A stretch of 64,000 nt of DNA, taken from positions 12,464,001-12,528,000 of the forward strand of contig NC_088314.1 of the NCBI RefSeq assembly GCF_910592395.1, given 5' to 3'. Made by a program: the position numbers and the translations under genes. Below are positions 1-11,808 of the stretch, in pieces (position 1 is the stretch's first letter; each line of letters starts with the position of its first letter). The DNA is from Lineus longissimus. Its lineage: Eukaryota; Nemertea; Pilidiophora; Heteronemertea; Lineidae. Under the pieces are notes generated by a model. It was given only the letters and a program-made list of their open reading frames with translations, was not told the DNA's origin and made no database searches.

Positions 1-1640
1 TGCCAGGGCGTTGTTTTACTCGACATTCCCATCCACATTCACTGTCCCTTTATATTATATTATAGTATCAATGTATGGTAGTGTACATTCGTCATACCAC
101 ACACGTTTTATATTGCATTATATTAAGTCCGCCGAGGACGGCTGTGTTTTAAAGAGGGGGATAGTGAAACGGTCACCAAAATTACCTTCTCATTTTCGTA
201 ACCTTTTATGTAAACCTAGTTCCAGGCACAACGGTTTATTTCGTTTATTTTCGGACAAATTGTCAACAACTCTTTCTATCAATTTCCTGGATGCGTCGCC
301 ATTTTATCGGTCATGTGACCTGGACGGCGGCCATCACTGTTTACAATTTTCTCGTATTTTTATTGGTTCTTCCTATCACGTGAGTGGCTGAGGAATGCCG
401 AATGACCTCCTTTCCTACAGCACCGCTAAAGTTAAAATTTCATTGTTACCTCTCTAACGAAAACTTCTGTTATCTTGCAAATTTGGAATTTATCTCGATT
501 AATCGTAAGCTTATTTAATCACTCCTTAGCATGTGCCTCGAACTACGGTGTTTTAAGTTATATTCAGTGCGATCTCTGCCAGGAAACGAAGGCTTTTGTA
601 TCGGGTTGCTTGGTGATCTATTCATATTTTAATTGGGGGTGTCTTTGTGTGCGCAGTGCATTGTGGATCGGAATGTCAGTTGAATTATCATGTGGTCACG
701 TGGACTTCGGGTATTTAATGGGATAGCGTGGGTTTCCGAGCAGACCGGCTCAGATGCGATTAGACGCAGACGATTTTCTCCTCTTGCTAAGAGTCGAGCA
801 TTGGTACGTTTTTTTTATCTCCTCCTTTCTTCAGGAGTTGAGGGTACCCTTTTTATTCCTCTGTCTGTGGAGAGGCCAGTGACTTGCTCAAGTCTCTGAC
901 TTATATAAATTCTTTTTTTTCTGCATACCCCTCGTGCTGCTGGTGGATCACTGGGGCCTTGCGGTCACTGCAGACCATTTCGAAATCGCTAGACCTCCCG
1001 ATATGCGTGTTGAGCTCGCGTAATTTTCTTTGGACCAGTTTTTTTGCTTCTGGCGAGCTCACCAGGTTGGACTGGTAAACGGGCCCAGAATCTCTTGTAT
1101 CGGGTAACTTCAATTGCGGGAATCTTTCTGTTTTGCTGGGGCAAAACTTGTATACACCTGGAATTGAGGTGTTGGTTGATTCTTCTTGGAATAGTTTTAT
1201 TCCAAGAGGTTTTTTTTTTTAAATACTTTTCCATGCCGGTCTCCTGAGGATTAACCCCTTGCCATTCTGCCTTGATTTGCAACAGTTGCTAACTGTTGCC
1301 CTGACGACATATGTCTGAAGTTATTGTATGCCACGGATGAGTGGTCTGTCTCCCTGATGTTTTATGAGGGACCATTTATGTGCGATTGTGTTGAATATTG
1401 TGATGTACCTGTATATATTAATGTTGTAACAGGGTGTGGGTGGGGTGAGTATTGAGAATAGATGCCGTATATTTTAACTGTTGGCCTGGACTTTATTTAA
1501 TTGGATTACCCGCCTGATGTCAGTGTATATCAGGGGGCGTCATTTTGGCCGAGATAATTTATGACAAGGAGGATCAGTAAGTTTGGCCAGAGGCTCTGAC
1601 CTGGAGGTCACCACTGGCACTTTTAGCCCCGAGGTTGTGA
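1..1640. other. Unassigned sequence at window start
   Basis: I recognise no gene, RNA or repeat here. The longest open frame is 126 codons (11-391, +) and shows no motif or splice context that would support it. The stretch is AT-rich with several T and A runs, for example near 1210. Confidence 0.5.
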
Positions 1641-2425
1641 CAAGGTCAAGAGAACATGTTATACCACTAAGATTTCCAATGCAGAGCTGCCAGCTGGATG
1701 AAATAAGATTGAACTAATCAGCCATGGTATGTAAATATTACAGGAGGCAATGGAAGATATCCCTAGTTCAATATGTTGTATCGGTAGCTTTACAGAAAAG
1801 AAGTGTCAGAGAGGATGAGACTTCTCCATGGACAACTGTGGTATGTCCAGGCTGGGTTGTACAGCACAAGGATACAAAATGCTGTCTGTAATTGAGAGGT
1901 ATCCTGATTTAACAGAGGTCAAAATAAATAGAAATGACCAGTTTGGGACTAACACCACTGTCCTTTTTTTGATAAGGTAGAGATTACAGGAGTCAACAAA
2001 ATTAATTTTATTGAGAGAAATTGACCTGTCCTGCAGGTGATTGGAATTTACAATACAAAGGGTCGTTTTCATATTTGAAAATCCCTTCATAATCAAGGGC
2101 TACCTCTGACTAAAACAGCACCCATAAACAATAGACCACCAATTTGACCCCAGCTCCTAACTGCGGGAAAACCCAAGTCCAGCAACCAAAAGTACCAAAA
2201 ATACATTTTTGGTTACATTTGAACTGCACACATGCGTTTGTTAACAATTTCCCGCGAAATCTCGAAAATCAGGTGACCTGCAATCGTGGATTGAAAATAA
2301 CATTTATCTGGGTTCAGCAGGTCAGCAGGTATACCGGCTGTTCCAATCATCCCCCTACAGCCAGCTGTTCAAAAGGTAATGTTATTCACCCCACAGGGAG
2401 TGCAGGTAATTGATTAAGCCCCTGC
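1641..2425 (+). mobile_element. Non-autonomous deletion derivative of the Harbinger element
   Basis: This stretch matches, nearly base for base, both flanks of the Harbinger locus further on: 1641-2035 matches 56057-56454 and 2076-2425 matches 60536-60905. The middle keeps only about 35 bp of the nuclease gene (GATTGGAATTTACAATACAA near 2039, equal to the codons around DWNIQYKG at 57530). So about 3 kb of transposase sequence was deleted internally while both ends were kept, the classical origin of a non-autonomous copy. Compared with 55961, it lacks the first roughly 100 bp, including the AAGAGGCCC start. Confidence 0.75.
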
Positions 2426-3224
2426 ATAACTTAACAGCAATGGCTTGGCTTCTGTGAGTGGTAAGGAGAATTGACAGTGTCCGATTAAAAATCCCTCATT
2501 TCTGCTCCGCTGAAGTAAATTTTTGAATAAAACCAAGACGTTGCATCAGGGTAAGGTGTCACCACCATTCATGCAAAAATTTCAAGGCGATCCAACGCCT
2601 CTAAGTGTGACTTTATTCGTCCCCCTTCTAATATTATTATATAGAAGATTTAGACCAGCGATGACGTCATTTCTGGTGATTACCTACGTTGTCCAATGAA
2701 CGCTTTTTAAAGTGTGCCATTTGGCATGCATTAGCATGCAATGTATTTTATCAGCGCTGACAATTGCCGAACAGAATGCCGTAGCTACGTCAATTTGCAA
2801 TCAATTTTTATGGGAGTAACATTATTGTGTTGCTTAAAACGTCTACTTTTTACTCATGTAAGAATCGTAGTACTAAAAACTAATATGCAAACAGAATCAT
2901 GCCAATTCACTGCACATACTGTGGGAATTCTCCACTTCAAAATACATCACGAACAGAGCGTGCACTTCCGATATCGTTTTCACAGAATTGTGGCCAAATT
3001 TTCAAGAACTAATTTCTGAAAGTATTCCCTTAAGACCTTATGACTACCCATTGAAAGGAACTAGTGATAATATCGCCTACTTGACTACTTTTTAGCAGAA
3101 AATTGGTTACTTGTGGCAAAATCAATCTTCCATTACAGTACACTGGTCACAGTGGGTATGCTGAAATATAGCCTGGTTCCCTGGCCAATTCAATGCGCAG
3201 AATACAACTGCGCAACTATACGTC
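2426..3224. other. Unassigned sequence
   Basis: No gene seen. It holds the 67 bp repeat described separately and otherwise only short frames (longest 92 codons, 2741-3019 +, which runs through that repeat). Confidence 0.45.
2809..2876 (+). repeat. 67 bp repeat shared with 4485-4551
   Basis: The segment starting ATGGGAGTAACATTATTGTG occurs here and again at 4485-4551 with no difference that I can see. In the second place it is joined directly to the 5' part of a Harbinger derivative, so one of the two is a recombinant junction. Confidence 0.75.
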
Positions 3225-3622
3225 ATAACCCGGGCTTTTGAATCGTCAAAAAATCTGTCAAATGTGCCTGTAGCGCCAACTGGCAGTGAAAACTAAACTA
3301 ATTCCATTACAAGTCAAAATGAAAAATTATTAAAAAATATTCGGCCAGATTTGAAAACAAAATTTCCTATGTGGCCCGAGGTATAAAGGAAAGAAGTTTA
3401 TACTTCCCGATGACCTCATTCGCCGAATGTAGGTCGGGTCGCGCTGATTTTTGGTTTCTGAGTTCCCCTTGGGCTACTCCTAATTTAACAGCGTCAACAA
3501 AGTGCCTAGGTCTTACGGTTACAAAATGCCCAAAATTGACATGGAAGGATGGCAGGAAGGACGGACACCATTCCCTTAGTAATATTACCAGCTTCGCTGA
3601 CTTTGTCAGCTGAGCTAAAAAT
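3225..3622 (+). repeat. Family B dispersed repeat
   Basis: It aligns along its length with 38105-38501: the GCCAACTGGC block near the start, a GGTCGG(G/A)TCGCGCTGATTTT block, then an AAGGATGGCAGGAAGGACGG microsatellite-like stretch. It ends with the hairpin GCTGAC-TTT-GTCAGC (3596-3610) followed by TGAGCTAAAA. The hairpin-then-CTAA end and internal simple repeat are what HINE-type Helentron derivatives look like; no coding capacity. Confidence 0.7.
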
Positions 3623-3689
3623 GGAATTGATTATCAAAGCCATTCTCCTAGAAATTGACGGAAACCAAGTAGCAGACGCCCGCCCGCCC

Positions 3690-3749
3690 GGACGGACGGC
3701 GCACGTGACGACAATACCCCTCTAGCCCATTTGGGCTAAGGGGTAAAAA
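3690..3749 (+). repeat. Family C 3' end with terminal hairpin
   Basis: GACAATACCCCTCTAGCCC.. folds on itself: CCCCT at 3717 pairs with AGGGG ending at 3743, extended by TAGCCC/GGGCTA. TAAAAAG follows. The same end occurs at 48516-48556, also preceded by a GACGGAC stretch. The 5' limit of the family is not clear to me. Confidence 0.65.
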
Positions 3750-4085
3750 GCCTTGTTTGGGTGGTCCAATTTTCTTGGGCTGATTAGGAGTGACTAGGGG
3801 AAGGTTCCTTTTGAAAATCAGTATGATCCAATAATCAATAAAGACGCCACTACAGCCAGCTTGAAATCCATATCCGCTCGATAACTGAAACACGCCTTGG
3901 GAGATTAATCAAAATTTTTTATTGCCGTTCATTGGAAGTCATTATAGGAGAAGGATTCTTTTGAAAATCGGCATCGTCACTTCAGCTGAATGTAAAGATG
4001 CTTGTTTTTGTTACCTGGGTCAGTTTATATAAATATTCCGTCACAAAACTGAGCTAATAATGGTTTCCAAGATGGCTGTGTGCCA
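3750..4085. other. Unassigned sequence
   Basis: No gene. It contains a weak internal duplication (AAGGTTCCTTTTGAAAATC near 3800 and AAGGATTCTTTTGAAAATCG near 3950), suggesting an old repeat. Confidence 0.4.
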
Positions 4086-4238
4086 AATAAAATGAAACAG
4101 CAGGGGCCATTGTATTCACCGTATAGATATTTGGTGGTTAGGAATTCATCCTGGTTTAAAAACATGCTACATGTATAGTACACAGGCCAAACTAAAGTCG
4201 GTATGACAAGTGTTGCATCCTTGCTTCGAGTACATACC
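4086..4238 (+). repeat. Family A, 5' fragment
   Basis: The typical start (AGGGGCCATTGT then a CACCGTATAGATATTTGGTG block) is followed by CATGCTACATGTATAGTACA and GTCGGTATGACA. It is interrupted at GAGTACATACCAT, exactly where a family E / Harbinger-derived sequence begins, so that element inserted into or recombined with family A. Confidence 0.7.
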
Positions 4239-4552
4239 ATAACAAGAGGCCCAAGGGCCTGGCGCTCAGCTGGATGACCTAATAACATAGGACTGAGGGT
4301 ATAAAGTAGTAAATATCGGCTTTATACTACTGTTTGAAGGTCAAGAGAACACGTTATACCACTAAAATTTCCAATGCAGAGCTGCCAGCTGGATGAAATA
4401 TGATTGAACTAATCAGCCATGGTATGTAAATATTACAGGAGGCAACGGAAGATATCCCTAGTTCAGTATAGCTTTACAGAAAAAATGGGAGTAACATTAT
4501 TGTGTTGCTTAAAACGTCTACTTTTTACTCATGTAAGAATCGTAGTACTAAT
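4239..4552 (+). mobile_element. Short Harbinger derivative fused to the 67 bp repeat
   Basis: It begins AACAAGAGGCCCAAGGGCCT (family E start) and follows the 5' end of the Harbinger element at 55962-56215 for about 245 bp. At GCTTTACAGAAAA it jumps to the 67 bp segment also found at 2809. It encodes nothing. It shows that the AAGAGGCCC sequence is the outer 5' end of the Harbinger copies as well as appearing at 25232 and 35741. Confidence 0.7.
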
Positions 4553-4986
4553 AATAACTTCAACTTATTTTCCAGTTATGATAACACAACACGCATCTTC
4601 ATGATCATGATCTTTCTCAAACTAACTGAATGACCTATTAGTAATCGCCTTGGACGCACAGCCTAACCACATATCAATCCGCCCCGACGATCGACACATC
4701 CATTCGATTCGATAACCGGGTAACCCTCGATAAAGTTTGATAAATAAACTAGAACTGAGATTTCACAGGAGCACCTGTGAATTCATGACTCCAGGGTTGT
4801 TTTGAGGGCGATATTGTAAGAGTTGGTCTTGAGTATGGGGACGTGAAGGTCCGTGTGAGGCACCTGGGGAGAGAAGACTAGTTGAACGATGGGATCATGG
4901 AGGTATAAATAATTATTTATACCTCCATGATGGGATCTGACACGGACACTACTATTGATCTCATTATATGAATACCATTTAATTAC
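4553..4986. other. Unassigned sequence with a perfect palindrome
   Basis: No gene. A 32 bp perfect palindrome (4897-4928, ATGGAGGTATAAATAA and its complement) sits between two copies of GATGGGATC (4888-4896 and 4929-4937). Confidence 0.6.
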
Positions 4987-6651
4987 AAATGAAACGGCCA
5001 GGGGCCATTGTGCTCACCGTAAGTATTTTTAGTAGAAAGTTACAGAAAGTGCTACAGTATGTAGGCCTCTCATAATTTATACATGCATCTGTGACCAGTT
5101 CAGAGCCGGCCCTGGCCAAGTGGTGAATCCGAGACTTGTGGTTCCAAGCTTGTAGAGTCTAGGTGAAAATGATAGTGAAGAAACGTGCCACTCCATGACA
5201 ATGGTGAATATATTTTTAACTTTGACCTCAGTGACCCTGACAGGTAGGTCAAATAACAAACCAGGGTGATATGTGATGTAGACACATCCACCCGACCAAA
5301 ACAATTTCATCAATCGTTACACTACAGCAATCGGCAAAAAACGATTTCCAAGATGGCCGCCTAATTAAATCTATGGCACCAAATAAATCAAAAAATGAAG
5401 AAAATGTAAGATAGAACTCAGAAAAGAAAAAAGGAAAAGATGAAAAATAAAAATATTTTTGGCTGTCCTTGACCGGGGTTTGAACTCACGACCTTTGGAT
5501 TGCCACAATACGAGGAAAAACCCACAAAACATGCAATTTCGGCCATATTTGAATTCCGATCTGGCTGAAACTTGGCATACAAATAGTGGCTTCTTAGATG
5601 CATCATTACACAAAATTAAAACTCTTTACATTGAACAACGACAAAACGTACCAAGAACGGTAAAGTTTTCAACTTTGACCTCTGTGAACTTGAAAGGTGG
5701 GTCAAATCAAAAACCCGTAAGATATGTGATGTATCCTTGCTAGGAGTACCTACCATGAAACTTTTATCAAAAACAAATCAGTAATATTTAAGCGAGAAAT
5801 CACACTTTTTGAGTTTTGAGTTTGGGCCCCCTGGTGGCCAAGTCAATAATCAGACCGAACCAAAATTCAGTGTAAAAGGTCAACTGACCTAGGGGGTCAA
5901 TTGTTCAAAGTTTCAAGTTCATAACTGTTGCGGTTGAGAAACGTGCCATAGTTACACTCAAACGGCAAATTTACGCCATTTGACCTCTGCGACCTTAAAA
6001 AGTAGGTCAAATCCGAAAAATCGTGCAACATCTGAGGTAACCTTGCTAGGGGTCCCTGCCATAAAAATTTCATCAAAAACAATTTGCTAATAAGCAGGCT
6101 ATTGCACTTCTTACTTTTTCTGTTTTGGCCCCCTGGTGGCAAAGTCAAGAATCAGATCAGGCTGAAATTCAGCACCAGAGGTTATCTGATATAGGGGGTT
6201 ATATGTACCAAGTTTCAAGCTCATAGCTTTGGTGGTTGAGAAACGTGCCATAGTTACACTCAAACGGCCAATTCACGCCATTTGACCTCTGCGACCTTGA
6301 AAAGTAGATCAAATTAAAAACCCGTAAGATATATGATGTATCCTTGCTATGAGTACCTACCACAAAAGTTCTATCGAAAACAAGTCACTAATAAGCGAGA
6401 TATCACACTTTTTAGATATCCACATTTGGCCCCCTGGTGACTAAGTAGAGAACCAGATCGGACAGAAATTTAGTGTCACGGGTCATCTGACCTAGGGGGT
6501 CATGTGTACAAATTTTTAAGTTCATAGGCCTAGGGGTTAAAAAACGTGTCACTGTTTTTGAACTAGGATACGACGGACAATGACGACGACGACGACGACG
6601 ACGGACGACGGACACTGCAGTATTGCATAGACTCCCCTACCGTGAGCCAAA
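4987..6651 (+). repeat. Family A multimer, near complete
   Basis: A long family A copy from the GGCCAGGGGCC start to the ACTCCCCTACCGTGAGCC end. The CCCCCTGG landmark recurs at about 5827, 6129 and 6430, so the body is a tandem array of units of about 301 bp. Each unit has the NNGACCT..GACCTT..AGGTCA block, the ATGTATCCTTGCTAGGAGTA block, and AAGAAACGTGCCA. A (GAC)n run at 6580-6612 precedes the 3' end. A tRNA-like B box on the minus strand near 5470-5500 may be an embedded SINE scrap. No coding capacity. Confidence 0.75.
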
Positions 6652-7384
6652 GAGTGAAAACAGATCATTCCTTGGGATAAATTAAAATAGGAGTGCGGGA
6701 ACAAGGTTTTTTAGCAGGAGGAAAGCGAGAACATTTTGCGCCGTCGTATTCCGATTTGGCTGGTTAGTGGTGAAATCTGCTTTTAATTTTGCAAATTAAC
6801 ATATTCGTTTTTCTAGTTCTAACCTTGTCTGAATTAAAGATGCTTTCCCAATGCTTGACTGGTCTGGCAAGAGACATTGCCAGGAAAACGTGACGTCATT
6901 TTGGCCATTCTTCTTACCGCACGCCCTCTCTCTCCGTAAAAGTTCCTGACATGGTGTGAAGTGGGAGGGCGCACAATGGGAACCACACTGCCGCAATGTT
7001 AATAGTTTCTATTTATAGAATTCAGCGGCAGAGATTTTAGGCACGGAAAAAGTGGATTAACTCGGCTAATCTCAATGGATTTTACCCAGGAATGTTTTCA
7101 AGGCGAGAGAAACATCTGATTTAAGTACTGCGCTTATTAGATTTCATGTTCAGGCCGAAGATTGGCCTAAAACGTGGACGAAAAGAGTGCATTATCGAGT
7201 GTTGGAGAGGTCACGTGATTGGACGAGAAACCTGAACAAAGTTTTCGTGCTTGTCAACATCAATGGCTATAATATACTCCTACAGAATTGTAGAACTAAT
7301 AGAACTAATTTCCGAAGTTTCCAATAGTTTGAACACAAATCAAAACATCGCCCATCAGCTGGACTCAAGATCTGCATAAATTAC
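6652..7384. other. Unassigned sequence
   Basis: No gene or repeat recognised; only short frames without motif support. Confidence 0.45.
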
Positions 7385-8075
7385 GATAAATAATGAGGTC
7401 GTCGCTTCAATTTCGCAAAGAAAGTTGACTCCATTCGAACGTTGTTTTGACCAAATTCTGTTGAACTCATCGTTGTGAGGGCATTTGAACACATTCTCGT
7501 TGATCTTTTCTATAAACGTGTAAAGTTTCGTACCAAAATACGTTTCCGTAAAGGCTTAAAAAGAAAATTTGTCACTTACAAAATCATCGCTCCGGTAGAA
7601 ATAAAAAGGTCACCGCCATTTTCTTGATGATAGTACTCCAGGTAACCGGCGGGAAATTTAAAGCGGGGTCATCCGGGGTCAAACAACAGTTTTGCTCACT
7701 ACCGCCAACTGGTGATATAAATCGACACTATTCTATTTTATATCAAAACTTCTGTATCATGAAGACCTTTTCAACTTTATTTCAAGCTTTTATCTACTGG
7801 AATAGAGCGTCAAAAAATTGTTTTTTCATTTACGCATTTTGCCCCCTGGGGAGCTGAATTTGAGTCGAATCGCCCAAATTTTTTTCCGTAAGCAACATTT
7901 TCTGCGGTGTTTATAAGCAAGACTAGATTTGAAGTGCCTCGGTTGTATGATTACAAAATGCCCAACTTTGTCTACAGATGGCTGGATGGAAGGATGGCAG
8001 GATGGGTGGAAGGACGGACACCAATCGAATAGCTATTTGACTAGCTCCGCTGACTTTGTCAGCTGAGCTAAAAAT
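7385..8075 (+). repeat. Family B dispersed repeat, long copy
   Basis: Parallel to 9255-10120: both have AATAATGAG..CGCTTCAAT, AAAGAAAGTTGACTC, then GCCAACTGGTGATATAAATC, CTGTATCATG, TTTGCCCC and a GGATGG-type run. It ends in the perfect hairpin GCTGAC-TTT-GTCAGC (8049-8063) and TGAGCTAAAAA. It shows that the family extends about 250 bp upstream of the GCCAACTGG block. Confidence 0.7.
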
Positions 8076-8280
8076 ACACTCGAAAACAAGTCACTTATAA
8101 GCAAGATATTGCATGTTTTATCTTTTTTAGTTTTGGCCTCCTGGTGGCCAACTCGAGAATCAGATCGACTGAAAGTTAGTGTCAGGGGTCACATCACGTA
8201 GGGAGTCATGTCTACTTAATTCCAATTTCATAGCTTCAGCGGTTAAGAAAAGTGCCATAGTTACACCCAAACGGCCAAAA
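8076..8280 (+). repeat. Family A, truncated
   Basis: From AAAACAAGTCACTTATAAGC through a CTCCTGGTGGCC block to ACACCCAAACGGCC, directly abutting the family B end. Both ends of family A are missing. Confidence 0.65.
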
Positions 8281-8284
8281 AAAA

Positions 8285-8415
8285 AATCAATTTTGAGGTA
8301 AGTATTACAGTGAAAAAGAATGAAATACTAGAATAGACTGGTTCTTCTGATGACCGTGCGGGTAAGCACTGAAGCTGGATTGCAGGTGCGAGGTGTTCAT
8401 CTGGTTCTATGAGTG
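8285..8415 (+). repeat. Dispersed repeat shared with 46008-46130
   Basis: The string CTGGTTCTTCTGATGACCG and the bases before it (AAGTATTACAGTGA, GAATGAAATA) occur in both places in the same orientation. No coding potential. Confidence 0.6.
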
Positions 8416-8436
8416 TGAGTGTAGCTCAGCTCAGCT

Positions 8437-8462
8437 CCTCTCTCTCTCTCTCTCTCTCTCTC
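8437..8462 (+). repeat. (CT)n microsatellite
   Basis: About 13 uninterrupted CT dinucleotides. Confidence 0.9.
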
Positions 8463-9254
8463 GGTCATCTGTGATGTGGTCAACAAAAACATTCAGATGC
8501 AGCTGTAGATCATTCCTGTCAAACATGATTAAAAAACGTTTTACTTTTGATAGCCAAGTTTAATAATAGAAGACCAACAACAACTGATAAGGCGCTAATG
8601 ATTATCGATCAAGGTAAAGGTAGGAAGAACTACGGAAGTGCTAATAATCAAGGAAGTTCATTGATATGATTGAGAGTATAATAAGAGTGTGATGAATCGG
8701 CCCCTGTTTGATGCATTGTACTGTGTGCAGTGTGTAAGTGAATGTGTGCATTGTTCGTTGACATTTCAAGTCTCTGGAGTAGATCATCAATTGCGCTGTT
8801 TATTTACATTCTCAACCTTACCCGATGACTTCAGAACGATATTCATTATTGTCTTGTTTATTCAACATTAGTTCTGCTATGTGACAAGAGTTATTCTTTT
8901 AGTAATCCAACTTTTAGAGCCGGACTTTCACATCGTTTTAGATCAGATACTGCCGCCTTTTTGACAACTTTAGGTATCACGTGACAGTGACTTAGCACTC
9001 GTTTCGTCTGCTTGTGCATAAATTAAACACAGTTTTTCGGGCCATAAAAAGCATGATATCTAAATAAATTGTGGATGAAGATGTAAAATGGTTAGACGTA
9101 ATGACTGCTGAATCGTCAGGGATGGACAGCAAGAGATTGTACTAGAAAAACAAGCTATGAATAGATGTAAAATTTGTCATTGAATCTGCACAATTACACT
9201 CCCTTTGCTATAATGCACTTACTGCACATTTCTACAACAGTGACTTGAGACACT
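8463..9254. other. Unassigned sequence
   Basis: No feature recognised; the longest frame is 60 codons. Confidence 0.45.
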
Positions 9255-10120
9255 AAATAATGAGATCCTCGCTTCAATATTTTGAAAAGAAAGTTGACTC
9301 GATTCGAATGTTGTTTTTACCAAATTGGGTTGAACCTGTTGTTAGTGGAGCATATAAACAAATTGTGCAGAATCTTTTCTATGAATGTGTCAAGTTTCGT
9401 ATCATAATTAATTTCAGATTTTAATTTAATTTAAATTTAATTTCGGTTTAAAATATAAAACTGGCACTTACCTAAAATCAATCCGGTCGAAACAAAAAGG
9501 TTGCCATTTTCTCAATCAGGCAGGCAAGCAAACTCGCACAGTGACAAAAGGCAAGATTTCAAACCTAATCCCCTCTGCCACTATTAGCTTCCATGTTCAA
9601 AGTCACTGTACATTATACATTGTGTTGGAGCGAATCCAGCACACTTGGCGATAATGGTGGCTAATTCTAGCAAGGATGCAAATGTATGTCAGTTCCTGGC
9701 GGAAATTCAACCAGGGTCAAACAACATTTTTGCTGAGTACCGCCAACTGGTGATATAAATCGAAACTAATCTATTTTATATCAAAACTGCTGTATCATGC
9801 AGACCTCTTCAACCTTATTTCAAGCTTCTATCTGCAGGAAAAAAACAACCAATTTTTTTTGTAATTTACGCTTTTTGCCCCTTGGTCAGCTGAATTTCAG
9901 TCGAACCGCGCTGGATTTTCTGTCAGCAGCATATCATTGTCTGTTCATCCCTATGGCCAGATTTGAAGTGCCTAGGTCTTACGTGTTACAAAATGCCCAT
10001 TTTGTCCACGGATGGATGGATGAATGAATGGATGGTAGGACGGACGGATGGAAGAACGGACACCATTGGAATAGTTATTTTACTAGCTCCGCTGACTTTT
10101 ATCAGCTGAGCTAAAAAACT
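9255..10120 (+). repeat. Family B dispersed repeat, long copy
   Basis: Second long copy; compared with 7385-8075 it carries extra sequence around 9430-9700. It has a GGATGGATGG run at about 10010-10050. Its terminal hairpin (GCTGACTTTTATCAGC, 10091) is slightly degraded and is followed by TGAGCTAAAAAA. Confidence 0.7.
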
Positions 10121-10365
10121 TTCATGAAAATCTGACCAAAATCATGGGTCCTATTGCATGTTTTGAGTTTTTGCATTACACCCCCTGGTTGCCAAACCAA
10201 GAATAATTTTGGAACGAAATTTGGTGTGAATCGCCATAGGGCCCAAGGGTACATGTGTACCCAGTTTTAAGTCCAGACCTCAAGTGGTTACGAAACGTGC
10301 CTCACTAACATACACCAATAACGATGGACGACACGTCATTGAATAGGCTCACGAGGGGAGCCAAA
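10121..10365 (+). repeat. Family A, 3' half
   Basis: CACCCCCTGGTTGCCAA, then ACGAAACGTGCC, a GACGACACG stretch and the AATAGGCTCACGAGGGGAGCC end followed by seven A's. Again it abuts the end of a family B copy. Confidence 0.6.
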
Positions 10366-11556
10366 AAAAACCGAGTTAAATAGAATTTTAAGCCTTCAAA
10401 ATATCCATTCATGCAGAGCAAGCCGGTAAGTGAGAAGGAATTAACATATCTACAAGCACCTGACCACAATTCATTTTTGTAGCCATTGCTATGAGTATGA
10501 GTCAAGGAGAGTAAAATTAAAGAATTTAAGACATCATTGATGCCATTGGTGCTATTTTTAGCCCTCTGACAATTTCCTATTCCTATCAAAGAGGAAGTGA
10601 CGATATTATTCAAAATCTTTCTGAGACGTAAAATAACAATAGTGTGCAAAATTACATGAGCATGTAGTCGTTTCATAACAGGTCCTGCATAGGGTTTGCC
10701 GCAGTTGGGTTAGCTGCAAGTGGTGCAATCTGGTTTTTTCAAAAGCTAACTTTAACTTGCTGGGCTACAGTATGGTTCCTCAATGCCTTTATTTGTCCTT
10801 CAACATACATGGCTACCTTTGGCATAGTCAGTTATCCACCAATATCAGTCATTGAAGAACTTGACAATGCATTGAGTTTCTGTGTAAACATACGGTGCAG
10901 ACAGCTGTAAAAGCTGCACTCAAAAGGCAAGTATAGGCATGAGCTAAAAGGGTCAAATTGGTCACTTGGTAGCCTTTGGGTGAACTATATGCACAGGGAC
11001 TTGGTTGAGTTGGAATCGCTGATTAATATCATGGTGGTCAACGTACACGATTTACTAAGTGCATAGCATTGACCTATGACCTTCTGAATGAATCTGGTGT
11101 GCGCAAGGAACGCGATATAACTCAAGTTTTTGTAAATTTCTTGTTCGTTCTGCATCTTTTGATTTTCCCCCTGCCTACATTAGAGAGTGAATATCAGTGA
11201 ACACACTCCGTGTGACAATTTTTACGATTGAACTACACTGCTTTAACAATAGAAATTTGTTGATTTGTAGACTTCCCTTAAATGTTCAAAATATGATAGG
11301 TTTTTATTGACTTAAAGCTTGCATGATTTACACTGGGCATCTTGAGTATGTGCGCATGCATGCTGCACAGTATCATTAATTGGCAATCAAGCAATTAGTT
11401 TATGAGGTATCGCCTTCAGAATCTGATATAACGATAGTCTACGCAGGTCTACACATATCGGTGTACGCTGATCTCCGCAAAAAGGACAAAAGTGAACGCA
11501 TGCATGAGGATCAACTAACTTCCTCTTTCAAAACAAAGTCAAATCTGCCTATCAAT
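10366..11556. other. Unassigned sequence
   Basis: No gene recognised. Frames of 123 codons (10305-10676, -) and 76 codons (11380-11610, +) have no motif; the second runs into the inverted-repeat arm that starts at 11557. Confidence 0.45.
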
Positions 11557-11808
11557 ATTCTACCAAAAGACATTTTAAATGCAAATATCATATTAAATGA
11601 TATAATTTAAAACATTCCGAAGTTTGTCAGTGACGAGTTACTGAAATAATAGATTTTTCGGTCAAGTTTCTGAATCAATTAGCTGTCGGACAGGAAAAAC
11701 TTGAGGAAGTCGAAATATTGTCTGCAAATGAGAAGTGTTGTAGCGAAACTTAATATGCAATGTCTAGATGAATGGAAGCCGTATCACCTGGTCAGAATAA
11801 TAAAGGTA
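11557..11808 (+). repeat. Left arm of a 2.4 kb inverted repeat
   Basis: It reads as the reverse complement of 13762-13994. Shared landmarks are AAATGATATAATTTAAAACA, CAAGTTACTGAAATAATAGA (with small changes), CGGTCAAGTTTCT and GAAGCCGTATC. About 85-90% identity by eye. The arms enclose 1.95 kb including the tRNA-like sequence. Confidence 0.75.

Noticed and set aside
11-391. 126-codon frame at the start of the window
   Set aside because: Composition is what chance gives in AT-rich DNA and no domain or splice context is visible.
5455-5515. tRNA-like B box on the minus strand (GAGTTCAAACCCCGG)
   Set aside because: No matching A box at the right distance and no acceptor stem; at most a SINE scrap inside family A.
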